Below, piece by piece: positions 8,875-17,310 of a DNA stretch of 37,116 nucleotides. Within the stretch, counting starts at the first letter, position 1. Each line of letters starts with the position of its first letter. The notes under the pieces were generated by a model. The model was not told the DNA's origin, did no database searches, and was given only the letters and a program-made list of their open reading frames with translations. Origin of the DNA: an uncultured Bacteroidota bacterium (GTDB lineage Bacteria; Bacteroidota; Bacteroidia; Bacteroidales; VadinHA17); NCBI GenBank assembly GCA_937864815.1, contig CALMJY010000152.1, positions 1 to 37,116 of the forward strand. Direction: 5' to 3'. Position numbers and translations under genes: made by a program.

Positions 8875-10313
8875 TTTTCATGTTTTTTTTCTGTTGCTTC
8901 GCAAGCGAAAGGGAAGTCATCTGATTTTACATGAGCCAGTTCTATGATAGAGTCCAGAGCATGTACTATTTCTCTGTGCTGAGCAGCAATATCGGTAGTT
9001 TCTCCAATATCATTACGCAAATCATACAATTCTGTTGGTCCATGAGGAAGCTTTTCAATATCACGCTTAACTGCCTTCCAGTCACCCATCCTGACTGCAG
9101 CCTTGCCACCCTGTTCATGAAATTCCCAATAGAGAAATTCGTGTTGTTTTTGTTCATTTCCAAGCAATTCCGGCAAAAAGGAAATACCATCAATGCCTTC
9201 AACAGGTTCTGCTCCCGCAATTTCTGCCAGTGTCGGAAGAATATCCCAGAAAGCTGATATGTGATCGGATTTTGACGCAGCTTTAATCTTTCCCGGCCAT
9301 CTTACCAGCATTGGTGTACGGATACCACCTTCGTAGAGGTCCCGTTTATAACCCTTTAACGGGCCATTGCTGTCAAAATAGTCAGGATCTGCCCCACCTT
9401 CCAGGTGAGGTCCGTTATCTGATGCTAAAAACACAATTGTATTATTCTCGAGTCCCATTTTTTTAAGTTTTTCAATAATTTCACCTACATAATCATCAAG
9501 CTGTGTGACCATTGCAGCAAAGGCTGCATGAGATTCGCGCTGAGAACCGTATGGACCAAGCCTGAAACCGGGACCGCTGTCAATACCTTCAAATGATTTC
9601 TCGGGCAGAAATTTACCCCTGAACTTCTTCATATATTCCTCTTTAGCAAAAAGTTCTGCATGAGGAATTGTTGTAGGGTAAAAAAGAAAAAATGGAACTT
9701 TCCTGTTCTTTTCCATGAATTCAATAGCTGCATTATGAATGAGATCGGCGCTGTATGATTCAGTTTTACCGTTGTCATTTTCGTGCAGATCCACTCTCAG
9801 TTTGTTGTGCCAGAGATGGTCAGGATAATAGTTATGTGCAAGACCCTGGCAGTTGTAGCCATAAAATTCATCGAATCCCTGTGAATTTGGATCACCCTCG
9901 GTACCTATATAACCTAAACCCCATTTGCCAAATGCACCGGTGGTAAATCCTTTTTGCTTAAGAACCTCAGCAATAGTTAAAGCTTCGGCCTTCAGAGGCC
10001 AGTTGCCTTCAGGTTCCCAGCCTGTATTTCCCCGGATAGGTGTATGTCCTGTATGCTGACCGGTCATGAGTGATGACCTGGAAGGTGCTGAAACAGTACA
10101 GCCTGTATAATGTTGTGTAAAAAGCATGCCTTCAGATGCCAGCCTGTCGATATTGGGAGTTGAAAATTTCTTTTGTCCATAGCAACTCAGGTCTCCGTAT
10201 CCCAGATCATCGGCAAGTATAAGGACGATATTGGGAGGCGAATTCTCATTTGATGATGAATGGCAGGCTGATACAGCAAGGGTACAACACAGGATGGCAT
10301 TGATATTTCTCAT
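8871..10313 (-). CDS. sulfatase lipoprotein (S1 family, Ser-type), first gene of the operon
   Basis: Sulfatase of 480 residues. LAVSAC (Cys17) is a good SPII lipobox. LADDLGYGD (33-41) supplies the metal-binding Asp pair and SAPSR (75-79) is the Ser-type signature, followed by SSLMTGQHTGHTPIRGN, which is typical of exo-acting sulfatases related to the S1_16/S1_20 groups. GKWGLGY takes the place of the usual GKWHLG, so the His after Lys-Trp is Gly here. SDNGPHLEGG and KRDLYEGGIRTP are standard. It starts the minus-strand operon: four more sulfatases and a GRE follow with overlaps or short gaps. Exact substrate unknown. Confidence 0.92.
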   Translation of the reverse strand: MRNINAILCCTLAVSACHSSSNENSPPNIVLILADDLGYGDLSCYGQKKFSTPNIDRLASEGMLFTQHYTGCTVSAPSRSSLMTGQHTGHTPIRGNTGWEPEGNWPLKAEALTIAEVLKQKGFTTGAFGKWGLGYIGTEGDPNSQGFDEFYGYNCQGLAHNYYPDHLWHNKLRVDLHENDNGKTESYSADLIHNAAIEFMEKNRKVPFFLFYPTTIPHAELFAKEEYMKKFRGKFLPEKSFEGIDSGPGFRLGPYGSQRESHAAFAAMVTQLDDYVGEIIEKLKKMGLENNTIVFLASDNGPHLEGGADPDYFDSNGPLKGYKRDLYEGGIRTPMLVRWPGKIKAASKSDHISAFWDILPTLAEIAGAEPVEGIDGISFLPELLGNEQKQHEFLYWEFHEQGGKAAVRMGDWKAVKRDIEKLPHGPTELYDLRNDIGETTDIAAQHREIVHALDSIIELAHVKSDDFPFACEATEKKHEK

Positions 10314-10346
10314 TTTTTTCCAATTGTAATTCGAGTATGTTAAAAA

Positions 10347-10378
10347 TAAAACTAAAACACGAGAAAATCCTATACCAA
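10347..10378 (-). promoter_or_regulatory. possible promoter of the sulfatase operon
   Basis: Reading the minus strand, TTG (complement of 10376-10378) is followed after 21 bases by TAGTTTTA (complement of 10347-10354), seven of eight matches to the Bacteroidota -7 element TAnnTTTG. It lies 34 bases upstream of the first sulfatase ATG, in the gap shared with the divergent CotH gene. The match is imperfect and the region is AT-rich. Confidence 0.35.
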
Positions 10379-10444
10379 TTAAAGTTATATTTTATTTATA
10401 TGTAAATTTCGTTGGTGAAGCATTCATTGAAAAAGGAAATAATC

Positions 10445-13400
10445 ATGTGTTTGAAATCATTATGTCATTTCAGCAGTTTGTTATTTCTTATCCTTTGTTT
10501 ATTCAGCAGTACGATAGCGAAGGCTCAGGTTAAAGGTATATATATCAATGAAATACTAACATCCAATTCAAAAGCAGATTATGATCCGTCGACATCAGAT
10601 TATCCTGACTGGATAGAAATATATAATTCAAACCCATCCTCCTTTAATCTGGGAGGCTGTTATCTTACTACAGACAGGAATATATCAAATATGTGGCAGA
10701 TACCCGAGGGTATCATTTTACCGGCCAATGGATTTATCGCATTCTGGGCTGATGATTCCGGCTTTAAAAATCATGCCACTTTTTCCCTGAATAAGGAGGG
10801 TGGATTTATCGGATTATTTACATCAGCAGGTATAGCTATCGATAGCTTCAGCTATGGATTTCAGTTAAGAGATATTTCGTTTGGCCGGTCAGTTGCTGAC
10901 CATAACAAACTGGTCTATTTTTCGAAAACGACCAAAGGCAGTTCAAATTCAACTGTAACCTATACATCTGTCTCTGAAACTCCCCGGTTTTCCATCAGAG
11001 GGGGATTCTATTATGGTAAACAGACCGTAACCATAACATCGCCGACATCTGGTGCAATAATACATTTTACTACAAACGGTAAAGAACCAGATGCAACTTC
11101 ACCTGTTTACTCCGAACCAATAGTGTTGTCAAAAACAACTGCTTTGCGCGCCAGGGCAATAGAACCGGGTGAATTACCAAGTCTTGCAGTAACTCATACC
11201 TACCTTATTGACGAGAAAATTAACCTTCCGGTTATTTCGATAGTTACAGATTCTGCTAATTTTTTTGATGATTCCATTGGCATTTATATAACAGGGACAA
11301 ATGGCATCCGGGGATCATGCGATTCTAGAATAAGAAACCTGAACCAGGATTGGGAACGGCCTGTAAACATTGAATTATATGAAAAAGACGGAAGCCTTGG
11401 TTTTAATCAGGAGGCAGGTATTAAAATTTACGGAGGATGTTCAAGGACAAGATTTCCTCAGAAATCATTGGCATTATACGCCAGAAAGAGCTATGGTAAA
11501 GGAAGTTTTGAATACAAGTTGTTCCCTGATAAAAACATTCACAAGTTTCAATCATTTGTTCTGAGAAGTTCTGCAGATGACCAGGTCCGAACCTTTATGA
11601 GGGATGCTCTTGCTCAGTATATATGTCTTGGAGATATGGATCTGGATATACAGGCATACAGACCTGCAGTAGTATATTTTGACGGAGAATACTGGGGGAT
11701 TCATGATATACGTGAAAAAATCAGCGAGCATTATATAGTATCAAATCATAAAATTGACAAAAAGGATGTTAATATCCTTCAGAGTAATAGCTCTAAAGTT
11801 TATGGTACGCCTACAAAGTATATTGACCTGATGAATTATATCAAGGTGAACAGTCTTGCAGTTACAACATCCTACAATTTTTTCAAATCTCAGATAGACA
11901 TTGATCAGTTCATTGACTACGAAATATTGCATATATATCTTGCAGAAAGGGACTGGCCCGGAAATAATATCAAATACTGGAACTCCAATTCAATAGAGCA
12001 AAGTAAATGGAGGTGGATATGTTTTGATCTTGATCAGACATTTATCAGAACCACAGCCAATACCCTTGAAGATGCAACTGCCATCAATGGCCCGACATGG
12101 CCAAATCCGCCCTGGTCAACACTTCTCCTCAGAAGTTTGCTTGATAACCAGGAATTCAGAAGCCGTTTCATTCAGCGTTATGCGTTTTATATCAGCACCA
12201 CCTTCAGCCCTGCCAGGCTTGAGAATATTGTCAGCAGTTTCCAGTCAGTTCTTGAACCTGAAATACCGAGACATATTACCAAATGGGGCGGGCTGAAAGA
12301 TAAAGATTCGCAGGAAACATGGATGCCTCCGACCTTTAATTCCATTTCGCAGTGGCGGACCAATGTCGATGCAGTGAAAACATTTGTCAGGGACAGACCA
12401 TCTGTTGCACTGAACCATATTAAAAATAAGTTCGGATTGAAGAATATGGTCACAGTAAAAATAAGTCTTAATAATGATTCAGCCGGGCAGATACTGTTCT
12501 ATAATAGAAAAATACCCAAACCATCTTTTTCAGGGAATCTCTATTCTGATGTGCCTGTTATTCTTAAAGCAAGCTCAAATCCGGGTTATAAGTTTGTACG
12601 TTGGGAAATGACAGGGAACATAAACAAAACAGAGAGTGCTGGTGAAATTAATATTGTTTTTACAGGAAATCAGGAAATTAAAGCGATTTACGAGAAAACA
12701 GAGTGCAAAAATCCGGCTGTAATTATCAACGAGATCAGCTATAGTTCGACTGATGATATCAATTCCGGGGACTGGACAGAAATCTATAACAGGCAAAATG
12801 ATCCTGTTGATATTTCAGGCTGGAAACTTAAGGACAGCAACCCTGAAAATGAATATGTTATACCTCTGGGTACTGTTATACCTGCCAATGGTTACATTGT
12901 ATTATGTGAGGATATGAGTTCGTTTGTTTCAGAATATAACTATCTCATTCACTTAAGGGGCAGCACCGGGTTCGGACTAAAGAATGATGATGAAATTATA
13001 AAACTCATGAATGCTGACAATTATGTGGTTGATTCGGTGCATTACATGGGCAGCTATCCATGGCCCGAGATTGAAGGCACGGAAGGAAATTCGCTGATGT
13101 TAAAGAATTCTGATCTGGATAATGATGTTCCAGAAAACTGGACAACAAGCAAAAAAGCCACTCCGGGAAGCAGAAATGACAATCTTACAGCTATTTATGA
13201 TGATTCCTGGTCAGACCGAATACAGCCTGAACTGATTCAATTCTATCCTAATCCATGCAATTCTTATGCACATATAGACTACAGGATTATTTACGGAGGC
13301 CATATCAGGATAAGGGTATTTGACGTAACAGGAACTGAAATGGGTACACTTACACATGCTTATCAGGCCCCGGGTTTTTATTCAGTTAAAGTAAATACAG

Positions 13401-13486
13401 CCACCTTCAGCAACGGAGTATATTTTTGCACTATGGATATTGATGGAAAATATTCAGCCGTCAGGAAGTTTATTGTTATCCACTGA
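10445..13486 (+). CDS. T9SS-secreted CotH-kinase protein with two lamin-tail domains
   Basis: Surface or secreted protein of 1013 residues. I use the ATG at 10445, which follows an AAAGGAAA stretch and opens a signal peptide ending near TIAKA/Q; a TTG at 10412 is also in frame. Domains in order: lamin-tail (about 30-145, with WIEIYN), a chitobiase/FN3-like domain (about 182-255, TNGKEP), CotH kinase (about 261-640, with GIKIYGGCSR, GEYWGIHDIREK and WICFDLDQTF), a small repeat-like domain with GYKFVRWEM, a second lamin-tail domain (about 757-890, WTEIYN) and a T9SS type A sorting domain (FYPNPC start, FSNGVYF near the end). CotH domains phosphorylate protein in spore coats; targets in Bacteroidota are unknown. 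It is divergent from the sulfatase operon and converges on the DUF4956 cluster. Confidence 0.9.
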   Translation: MCLKSLCHFSSLLFLILCLFSSTIAKAQVKGIYINEILTSNSKADYDPSTSDYPDWIEIYNSNPSSFNLGGCYLTTDRNISNMWQIPEGIILPANGFIAFWADDSGFKNHATFSLNKEGGFIGLFTSAGIAIDSFSYGFQLRDISFGRSVADHNKLVYFSKTTKGSSNSTVTYTSVSETPRFSIRGGFYYGKQTVTITSPTSGAIIHFTTNGKEPDATSPVYSEPIVLSKTTALRARAIEPGELPSLAVTHTYLIDEKINLPVISIVTDSANFFDDSIGIYITGTNGIRGSCDSRIRNLNQDWERPVNIELYEKDGSLGFNQEAGIKIYGGCSRTRFPQKSLALYARKSYGKGSFEYKLFPDKNIHKFQSFVLRSSADDQVRTFMRDALAQYICLGDMDLDIQAYRPAVVYFDGEYWGIHDIREKISEHYIVSNHKIDKKDVNILQSNSSKVYGTPTKYIDLMNYIKVNSLAVTTSYNFFKSQIDIDQFIDYEILHIYLAERDWPGNNIKYWNSNSIEQSKWRWICFDLDQTFIRTTANTLEDATAINGPTWPNPPWSTLLLRSLLDNQEFRSRFIQRYAFYISTTFSPARLENIVSSFQSVLEPEIPRHITKWGGLKDKDSQETWMPPTFNSISQWRTNVDAVKTFVRDRPSVALNHIKNKFGLKNMVTVKISLNNDSAGQILFYNRKIPKPSFSGNLYSDVPVILKASSNPGYKFVRWEMTGNINKTESAGEINIVFTGNQEIKAIYEKTECKNPAVIINEISYSSTDDINSGDWTEIYNRQNDPVDISGWKLKDSNPENEYVIPLGTVIPANGYIVLCEDMSSFVSEYNYLIHLRGSTGFGLKNDDEIIKLMNADNYVVDSVHYMGSYPWPEIEGTEGNSLMLKNSDLDNDVPENWTTSKKATPGSRNDNLTAIYDDSWSDRIQPELIQFYPNPCNSYAHIDYRIIYGGHIRIRVFDVTGTEMGTLTHAYQAPGFYSVKVNTATFSNGVYFCTMDIDGKYSAVRKFIVIH

Positions 13487-13521
13487 TTGTATAAACTTAA
13501 AAACTGAGTGGTTCAGAGAAT

Positions 13522-14202
13522 CTAAAAGCTCAATTCGTACTTTAAAGAAATAACATGGTAGAATAATGCATCAGGAAGAGAATATCTTTCAAGAATGTAG
13601 CTAATTTCAAGACCATTCTTTTTGTTTATTTTATAATCGAAACCTGTTGCAAATCTCTCTTTATCTATAAGAACTTCTGATTCTTCAAATAGAGGAGTAA
13701 AAGATTCTAATGACAAAAATGGATTTAAAGGGAATTTTGGGATGTCATACTCTGCTTTTAACCTGATTCGGCCGACATATTTGGAAATTTCATCATCCTT
13801 ATCTTCAATATATGTTCTTTTCATAATCTGAAGCATAAACCTGGCAGAAATGGTAAAATCATTAATAGGCACTGATCCTTTCATTTCTGCAAACCATTTA
13901 TGTCGTGAATGATATCTCGTATCATCTTCCAGTTTTAGAGTGTATCTGTATGAAGCGGCAGCAGAAAAATATTTATTAAACTTATAACCCACACCTCCTT
14001 CAATAAGTGCCTGGTTGATCTTTGAAGCATTATTGAATGTTCTTATCTGGGAGGAGAGTTTAAGGTCGAGTTTCTTCACAATCCTCCGATCAGCATCCAT
14101 GCCATACCAGATACCGAAATCATTAATTTGTCCGAAGATAAAACCATGTATCAGTAAGCATAATAATCCAAGTACCAGCCGGATATTTTTATGAGAGGTC
14201 AA
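13522..14202 (-). CDS. DUF2490-type outer-membrane beta-barrel protein
   Basis: Predicted protein of 226 residues with a signal peptide (GLLCLLIHGFIFGQ). The mature part begins DFGIWYGMD and consists of alternating amphipathic strands (for example KYFSAAASYRYTLKLEDD), ends in an aromatic-rich strand with terminal Phe (LKYELSF), and fits DUF2490 outer-membrane barrels. The start is a TTG at 14202; no in-frame ATG would keep the signal peptide. It is the last gene of a minus-strand trio, 19 bp after the DUF4956 gene. Function is unknown; context suggests it works with the membrane and lamin-tail proteins encoded beside it. Confidence 0.8.
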   Translation of the reverse strand: MTSHKNIRLVLGLLCLLIHGFIFGQINDFGIWYGMDADRRIVKKLDLKLSSQIRTFNNASKINQALIEGGVGYKFNKYFSAAASYRYTLKLEDDTRYHSRHKWFAEMKGSVPINDFTISARFMLQIMKRTYIEDKDDEISKYVGRIRLKAEYDIPKFPLNPFLSLESFTPLFEESEVLIDKERFATGFDYKINKKNGLEISYILERYSLPDALFYHVISLKYELSF

Positions 14203-14221
14203 CTGTTCTTTATAATAATTT

Positions 14222-14872
14222 CTACTTGTTCAGGTCTTTTATCTCATAGAAAATTTTGATATGACATATTCCTTTCATAAAATCGATCTCTTTTAATTCT
14301 ATCCTGTCAATTTTTGATATGCCGGTCCGGTTCTGCAGGTCAGCAATCAGGTCATTATGGTTTTCCGGTTTTACAAATTCAAGTTTCTCATAAATTATAT
14401 TTTTCGAGGATTCATGTTTCAGCAGCCATCTTTTTTCCAGACCATATGTTAAAGCAATTATTACTATATTGGTGAATAACACCTCCAGTATGCTTGTACC
14501 ATTGCCTGTAAGTGCATTGATGACTGAGATACCTATTGTCAGAAACAGGTAGGTCATCTCTTTTATCGGGATGGCATCAGTCCTGTAGCGTATTATCCCG
14601 AATATTGCGAAAAGTCCCAGGGCAAATCCCAGCTGAAGTATCACATTCTCAAGGATGAAGCATAACAAAAAAACTATACTTGAAATCAGAATATATGTGA
14701 ACAGGTAATCTTTTCTTTTTGTTGTGGAAAAGTACAGCCACTTTACAAGTAAAAGGATCACTGCCAGATTGAGAGAGAAACGTATCACAAGTTCCAGGAA
14801 ACCTGGAAAATCTACCAGGGTAATGCTTTCAATGATTGTACTTTTATGAGCAAGAATATTGGATGTATTCAT
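14222..14872 (-). CDS. DUF4956 inner-membrane protein
   Basis: Protein of 216 residues with four to five hydrophobic segments between about 28 and 150, then a soluble C-terminal domain (about 165-216). The motif GLFAIFGIIRYRTDAIPIKEMTY straddles a membrane edge and is the hallmark of DUF4956. From family knowledge, these proteins are often found next to VTC-type polyphosphate polymerase domain proteins and CotH proteins. Here a CotH gene is close but no VTC gene is present. The soluble C-terminus (IDRIELKEIDFMKGICHIKI) looks like a ferredoxin-fold domain, an inference only. Likely role is in a membrane-associated polymer or signalling process; unproven. Confidence 0.85.
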   Translation of the reverse strand: MNTSNILAHKSTIIESITLVDFPGFLELVIRFSLNLAVILLLVKWLYFSTTKRKDYLFTYILISSIVFLLCFILENVILQLGFALGLFAIFGIIRYRTDAIPIKEMTYLFLTIGISVINALTGNGTSILEVLFTNIVIIALTYGLEKRWLLKHESSKNIIYEKLEFVKPENHNDLIADLQNRTGISKIDRIELKEIDFMKGICHIKIFYEIKDLNK

Positions 14873-14961
14873 TATAAATTATTATTAGAAGAAGTTTTTA
14901 AGGGATCAGAGTATTTTTCTGGCAGTTTATAATATTTTTCGGAATTTTAAATATTCTAACA

Positions 14962-15471
14962 TTAATTGCTGTTATTACTCCTCGCAAAAGTAGGCAACTG
15001 CCATATAAATGCTCCATTCCCATCAGGTTTTCTGGAATAGCTTAGCTCGAGAGATTGTCCCGGATACAATACTTTATCAATAAGATTACCATCAGGGTCA
15101 GATAACAAAACTTCCTCACCAAGTGAAGATAGTTTGAAATTTGCGTGAAGTCCGGTACCGGAACTGTCATCGTCTGCCCAGATAATGAGGAATCCTTTTC
15201 CCTCGATTTCAGTGGAAGCAGGGAACTGCCATTTGGAGATATGTTTTTCGTTATCAGATAAAAAATATCCTGATAAATCAAATGATTCTGATGACATATT
15301 ATATAATTCGATCCAATCGTCAAAATCGCCATCAGGATCAGAAACTACTGTAGTATTCAATGGCATGAGTTCGTTGATGGCCACAACCGGATCAATAATA
15401 TCTGTTTTCCTTTCACAGCCAAAAAGCAGTAAAAGCAGTGCCAATGATTTAATAAACGATCTTATTTCCAT
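14962..15471 (-). CDS. small lamin-tail domain lipoprotein
   Basis: Lipoprotein of 169 residues: MEIRSFIKSLALLLLLFGC gives a good lipobox (LFGC, Cys19) followed by ERKTD. Nearly all the remainder is a single lamin-tail domain: VAINELMPLN, DDWIELYN, GYFLSDNE, ISKWQFP and FLIIWADDD match the first lamin-tail domain of the CotH protein at 10445-13486 in pattern and order. It looks like that module on its own, ending where CotH proteins would continue into the kinase domain. It is the first gene of the minus-strand trio with DUF4956 and DUF2490, 89 bp upstream of DUF4956. Function unknown; perhaps anchors or binds partners at the outer membrane. Confidence 0.85.
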   Translation of the reverse strand: MEIRSFIKSLALLLLLFGCERKTDIIDPVVAINELMPLNTTVVSDPDGDFDDWIELYNMSSESFDLSGYFLSDNEKHISKWQFPASTEIEGKGFLIIWADDDSSGTGLHANFKLSSLGEEVLLSDPDGNLIDKVLYPGQSLELSYSRKPDGNGAFIWQLPTFARSNNSN

Positions 15472-15732
15472 GGTGCGATAAAAGTATAATAATTATTTAA
15501 AGTTAAAAATATAGATGCCATTAACAGGAGAAAAATTCTGTTTTTATGAAAAGTAAAGATTATTAGTCATACCTGGACAAGCCATTTTTTCTATTATCAC
15601 TGATAAGTCAATACTGTTCAAATTAAAGTACAGTTACATAAATAAATTATTATTATTGTTCTTTGACTGGGTTAATATTTTTCAAAGAATTATTGTATTT
15701 TAGCATAAATCTCATAAAACAGAATAATAGTT
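15472..15732. other. AT-rich intergenic region between divergent genes
   Basis: This 261-bp gap separates the lamin-tail lipoprotein (minus) from the lipoprotein at 15733 (plus), so it should contain two promoters. TATTTTAG at 15696-15703 is a seven-of-eight match to TAnnTTTG, but no TTG lies at the right distance upstream, so I do not call a promoter. No RNA gene or repeat was recognised. Confidence 0.5.
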
Positions 15733-17166
15733 ATGAAATCACAAGCTATCCGGGTAATTATTCCTGCTTTAATTGCATGTTTTTTTGCCTGTACACAACC
15801 CCCCGTGGTTGAAAAAGCTCCGGTTAAGGAGAAAGAATTGAAGGTATATTCAATATCGATGAATAAAATATGCAAGGAATGGGATGGTCAATGGCAGGGA
15901 ATGACGATGGCATCAGATGGCAATTGTTACTTCTCTTCTTCAACTCATTCTAAAGGACACGGTGCCGGATTTCATAAATTCAATCCTGAAACATATGAAC
16001 ATACGGTGCTTGCTGAAGATATGACCTACGTATGCGGAGAAGAAAAAACATTATCACAACAGGGTAAGATCCACAGTCCTGTAGTTGAGTGTGACGGCTG
16101 GTTGTACTTTACAACTCATCTCTCAAATTACTGGAAAGAAGGATTTGAACAATATACCGGAGCTCATGTAATGGGCTACGAATTGGCAACAGGGAAATTC
16201 AGGGATCTGGGCATTGTAAAACCAAGGTATTCAATTTATTCTGCAATCAATGTTGATCCGGTCAGAAAAAAGTTATACGTTTTTGTAGTTCCCTTCCTGC
16301 AGGAACTTTATGAATCAGACGGTTGCCATCTCTACAGCATTGATATTCCAACAGGTGAAAAAAAGGATCTGGGGCTAATGGCAAAAGGCAGAAAGGGTGC
16401 TTCATTCTGGTTCTATGTGGATAATAGTGGCAATGTATGGTTCACATTATGGAAGAAACACTACAAGTATGAGAATGACAAAGGCAATCTGTATGTTTAC
16501 AGACCTGACCAGGATAAGGTAGAGACTTATTTTGATGTCCTGCCTGAAGGTAAGCTGATTGACGGGACACCAGTAAATGATGAATTCAATCTGAGTCAGA
16601 GATCATGGACCTGGATTCAACCGCTGCCGGACAGAAAGAAATGCTATTTCACAATGGGCACTTTAGGTGGCGGTGATGAAAGACTATGGCTCTTTGATCC
16701 CTCAAAAAATATTGAAACCGGCGAAGCTTTTGAACCAATAGCTTCAATTGGTTCAAGTTTCTTCCAGACTGCCGTGGGAGGTGACAGGCTTTACTTCGTA
16801 CAATATGCAGATCTTCAGGACGAAAGAGTACTTTTTTCGGAAGATGTAAGGGAAATTGATCCGTCCAGCAAGGAATATGTTGAGCGTAAATTACACATGA
16901 GAAGCATTTCCCTCGCAGAGGGTGCTGATCATAACGCTATTACTGATCATGGAGAGATTATTGACCAGGATGGCCGCGCTGCGAGAATGATCATGTCTAT
17001 GACCGCTGATGCTGCCGGCAGAGTGTATGTTTACGGCAGCTGGCATGTTAAGTCATTCAAGGAGGCGACTTTGCAATACCTTCTGTTTGAATATCCTAAC
17101 GGAGATCTTTACAGGTTATTGAAACGGGGTGAGTTTTTTGCGGTGTTCAATACTGTTCAGAAATAA
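15733..17166 (+). CDS. putative beta-propeller lipoprotein, function unknown
   Basis: Protein of 477 residues with a signal peptide ending at CFFAC, a loose lipobox (Cys20). The sequence is rich in short repeats of the form aromatic-hydrophobic-Asp/Gly (DGNCYFSSSTHS, DGWLYFTTHLS, RKKLYVFVVPF, SGNVWFTLW, GDRLYFVQY, AGRVYVYGSW), spaced about 50-70 residues, which suggests a six- or seven-bladed propeller. I recognise no catalytic motif or named family. It stands alone: divergent from the lamin-tail trio and convergent with asnB, with a GC-rich inverted repeat after its stop. It might bind a sugar or peptide at the envelope, but nothing in the sequence shows this. Confidence 0.75.
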   Translation: MKSQAIRVIIPALIACFFACTQPPVVEKAPVKEKELKVYSISMNKICKEWDGQWQGMTMASDGNCYFSSSTHSKGHGAGFHKFNPETYEHTVLAEDMTYVCGEEKTLSQQGKIHSPVVECDGWLYFTTHLSNYWKEGFEQYTGAHVMGYELATGKFRDLGIVKPRYSIYSAINVDPVRKKLYVFVVPFLQELYESDGCHLYSIDIPTGEKKDLGLMAKGRKGASFWFYVDNSGNVWFTLWKKHYKYENDKGNLYVYRPDQDKVETYFDVLPEGKLIDGTPVNDEFNLSQRSWTWIQPLPDRKKCYFTMGTLGGGDERLWLFDPSKNIETGEAFEPIASIGSSFFQTAVGGDRLYFVQYADLQDERVLFSEDVREIDPSSKEYVERKLHMRSISLAEGADHNAITDHGEIIDQDGRAARMIMSMTADAAGRVYVYGSWHVKSFKEATLQYLLFEYPNGDLYRLLKRGEFFAVFNTVQK

Positions 17167-17210
17167 TACATGAGAGTTTGGGAGCATTTCAATAGCCCTT
17201 TAAACAAAAT

Positions 17211-17284
17211 CCACCCCTAAATCCCCCAGGGGGGACTTATTAAAAATCAATCAATTTAGAAGCCCCCCTGGGGGTTGGGGGTAG
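17211..17284. repeat. GC-rich inverted repeat between convergent genes, possible bidirectional terminator
   Basis: CCCCCAGGGGGGACTT at 17223-17238 pairs with AAGCCCCCCTGGGGG at 17260-17274 across an AT-rich loop of about 20 bases; each arm also holds its own CCCCC/GGGGG hairpin, and flanking ACCCCTAA and TTGGGGG extend the pairing. It lies between the stops of the 15733 gene and asnB, so it could terminate both transcripts, or be a REP-like element. I recall similar CCCCC/GGGGG intergenic elements in many Bacteroidota genomes. Confidence 0.7.
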
Positions 17285-17310
17285 AATGGTTCTATTAAGG
17301 CAGTATCTTT

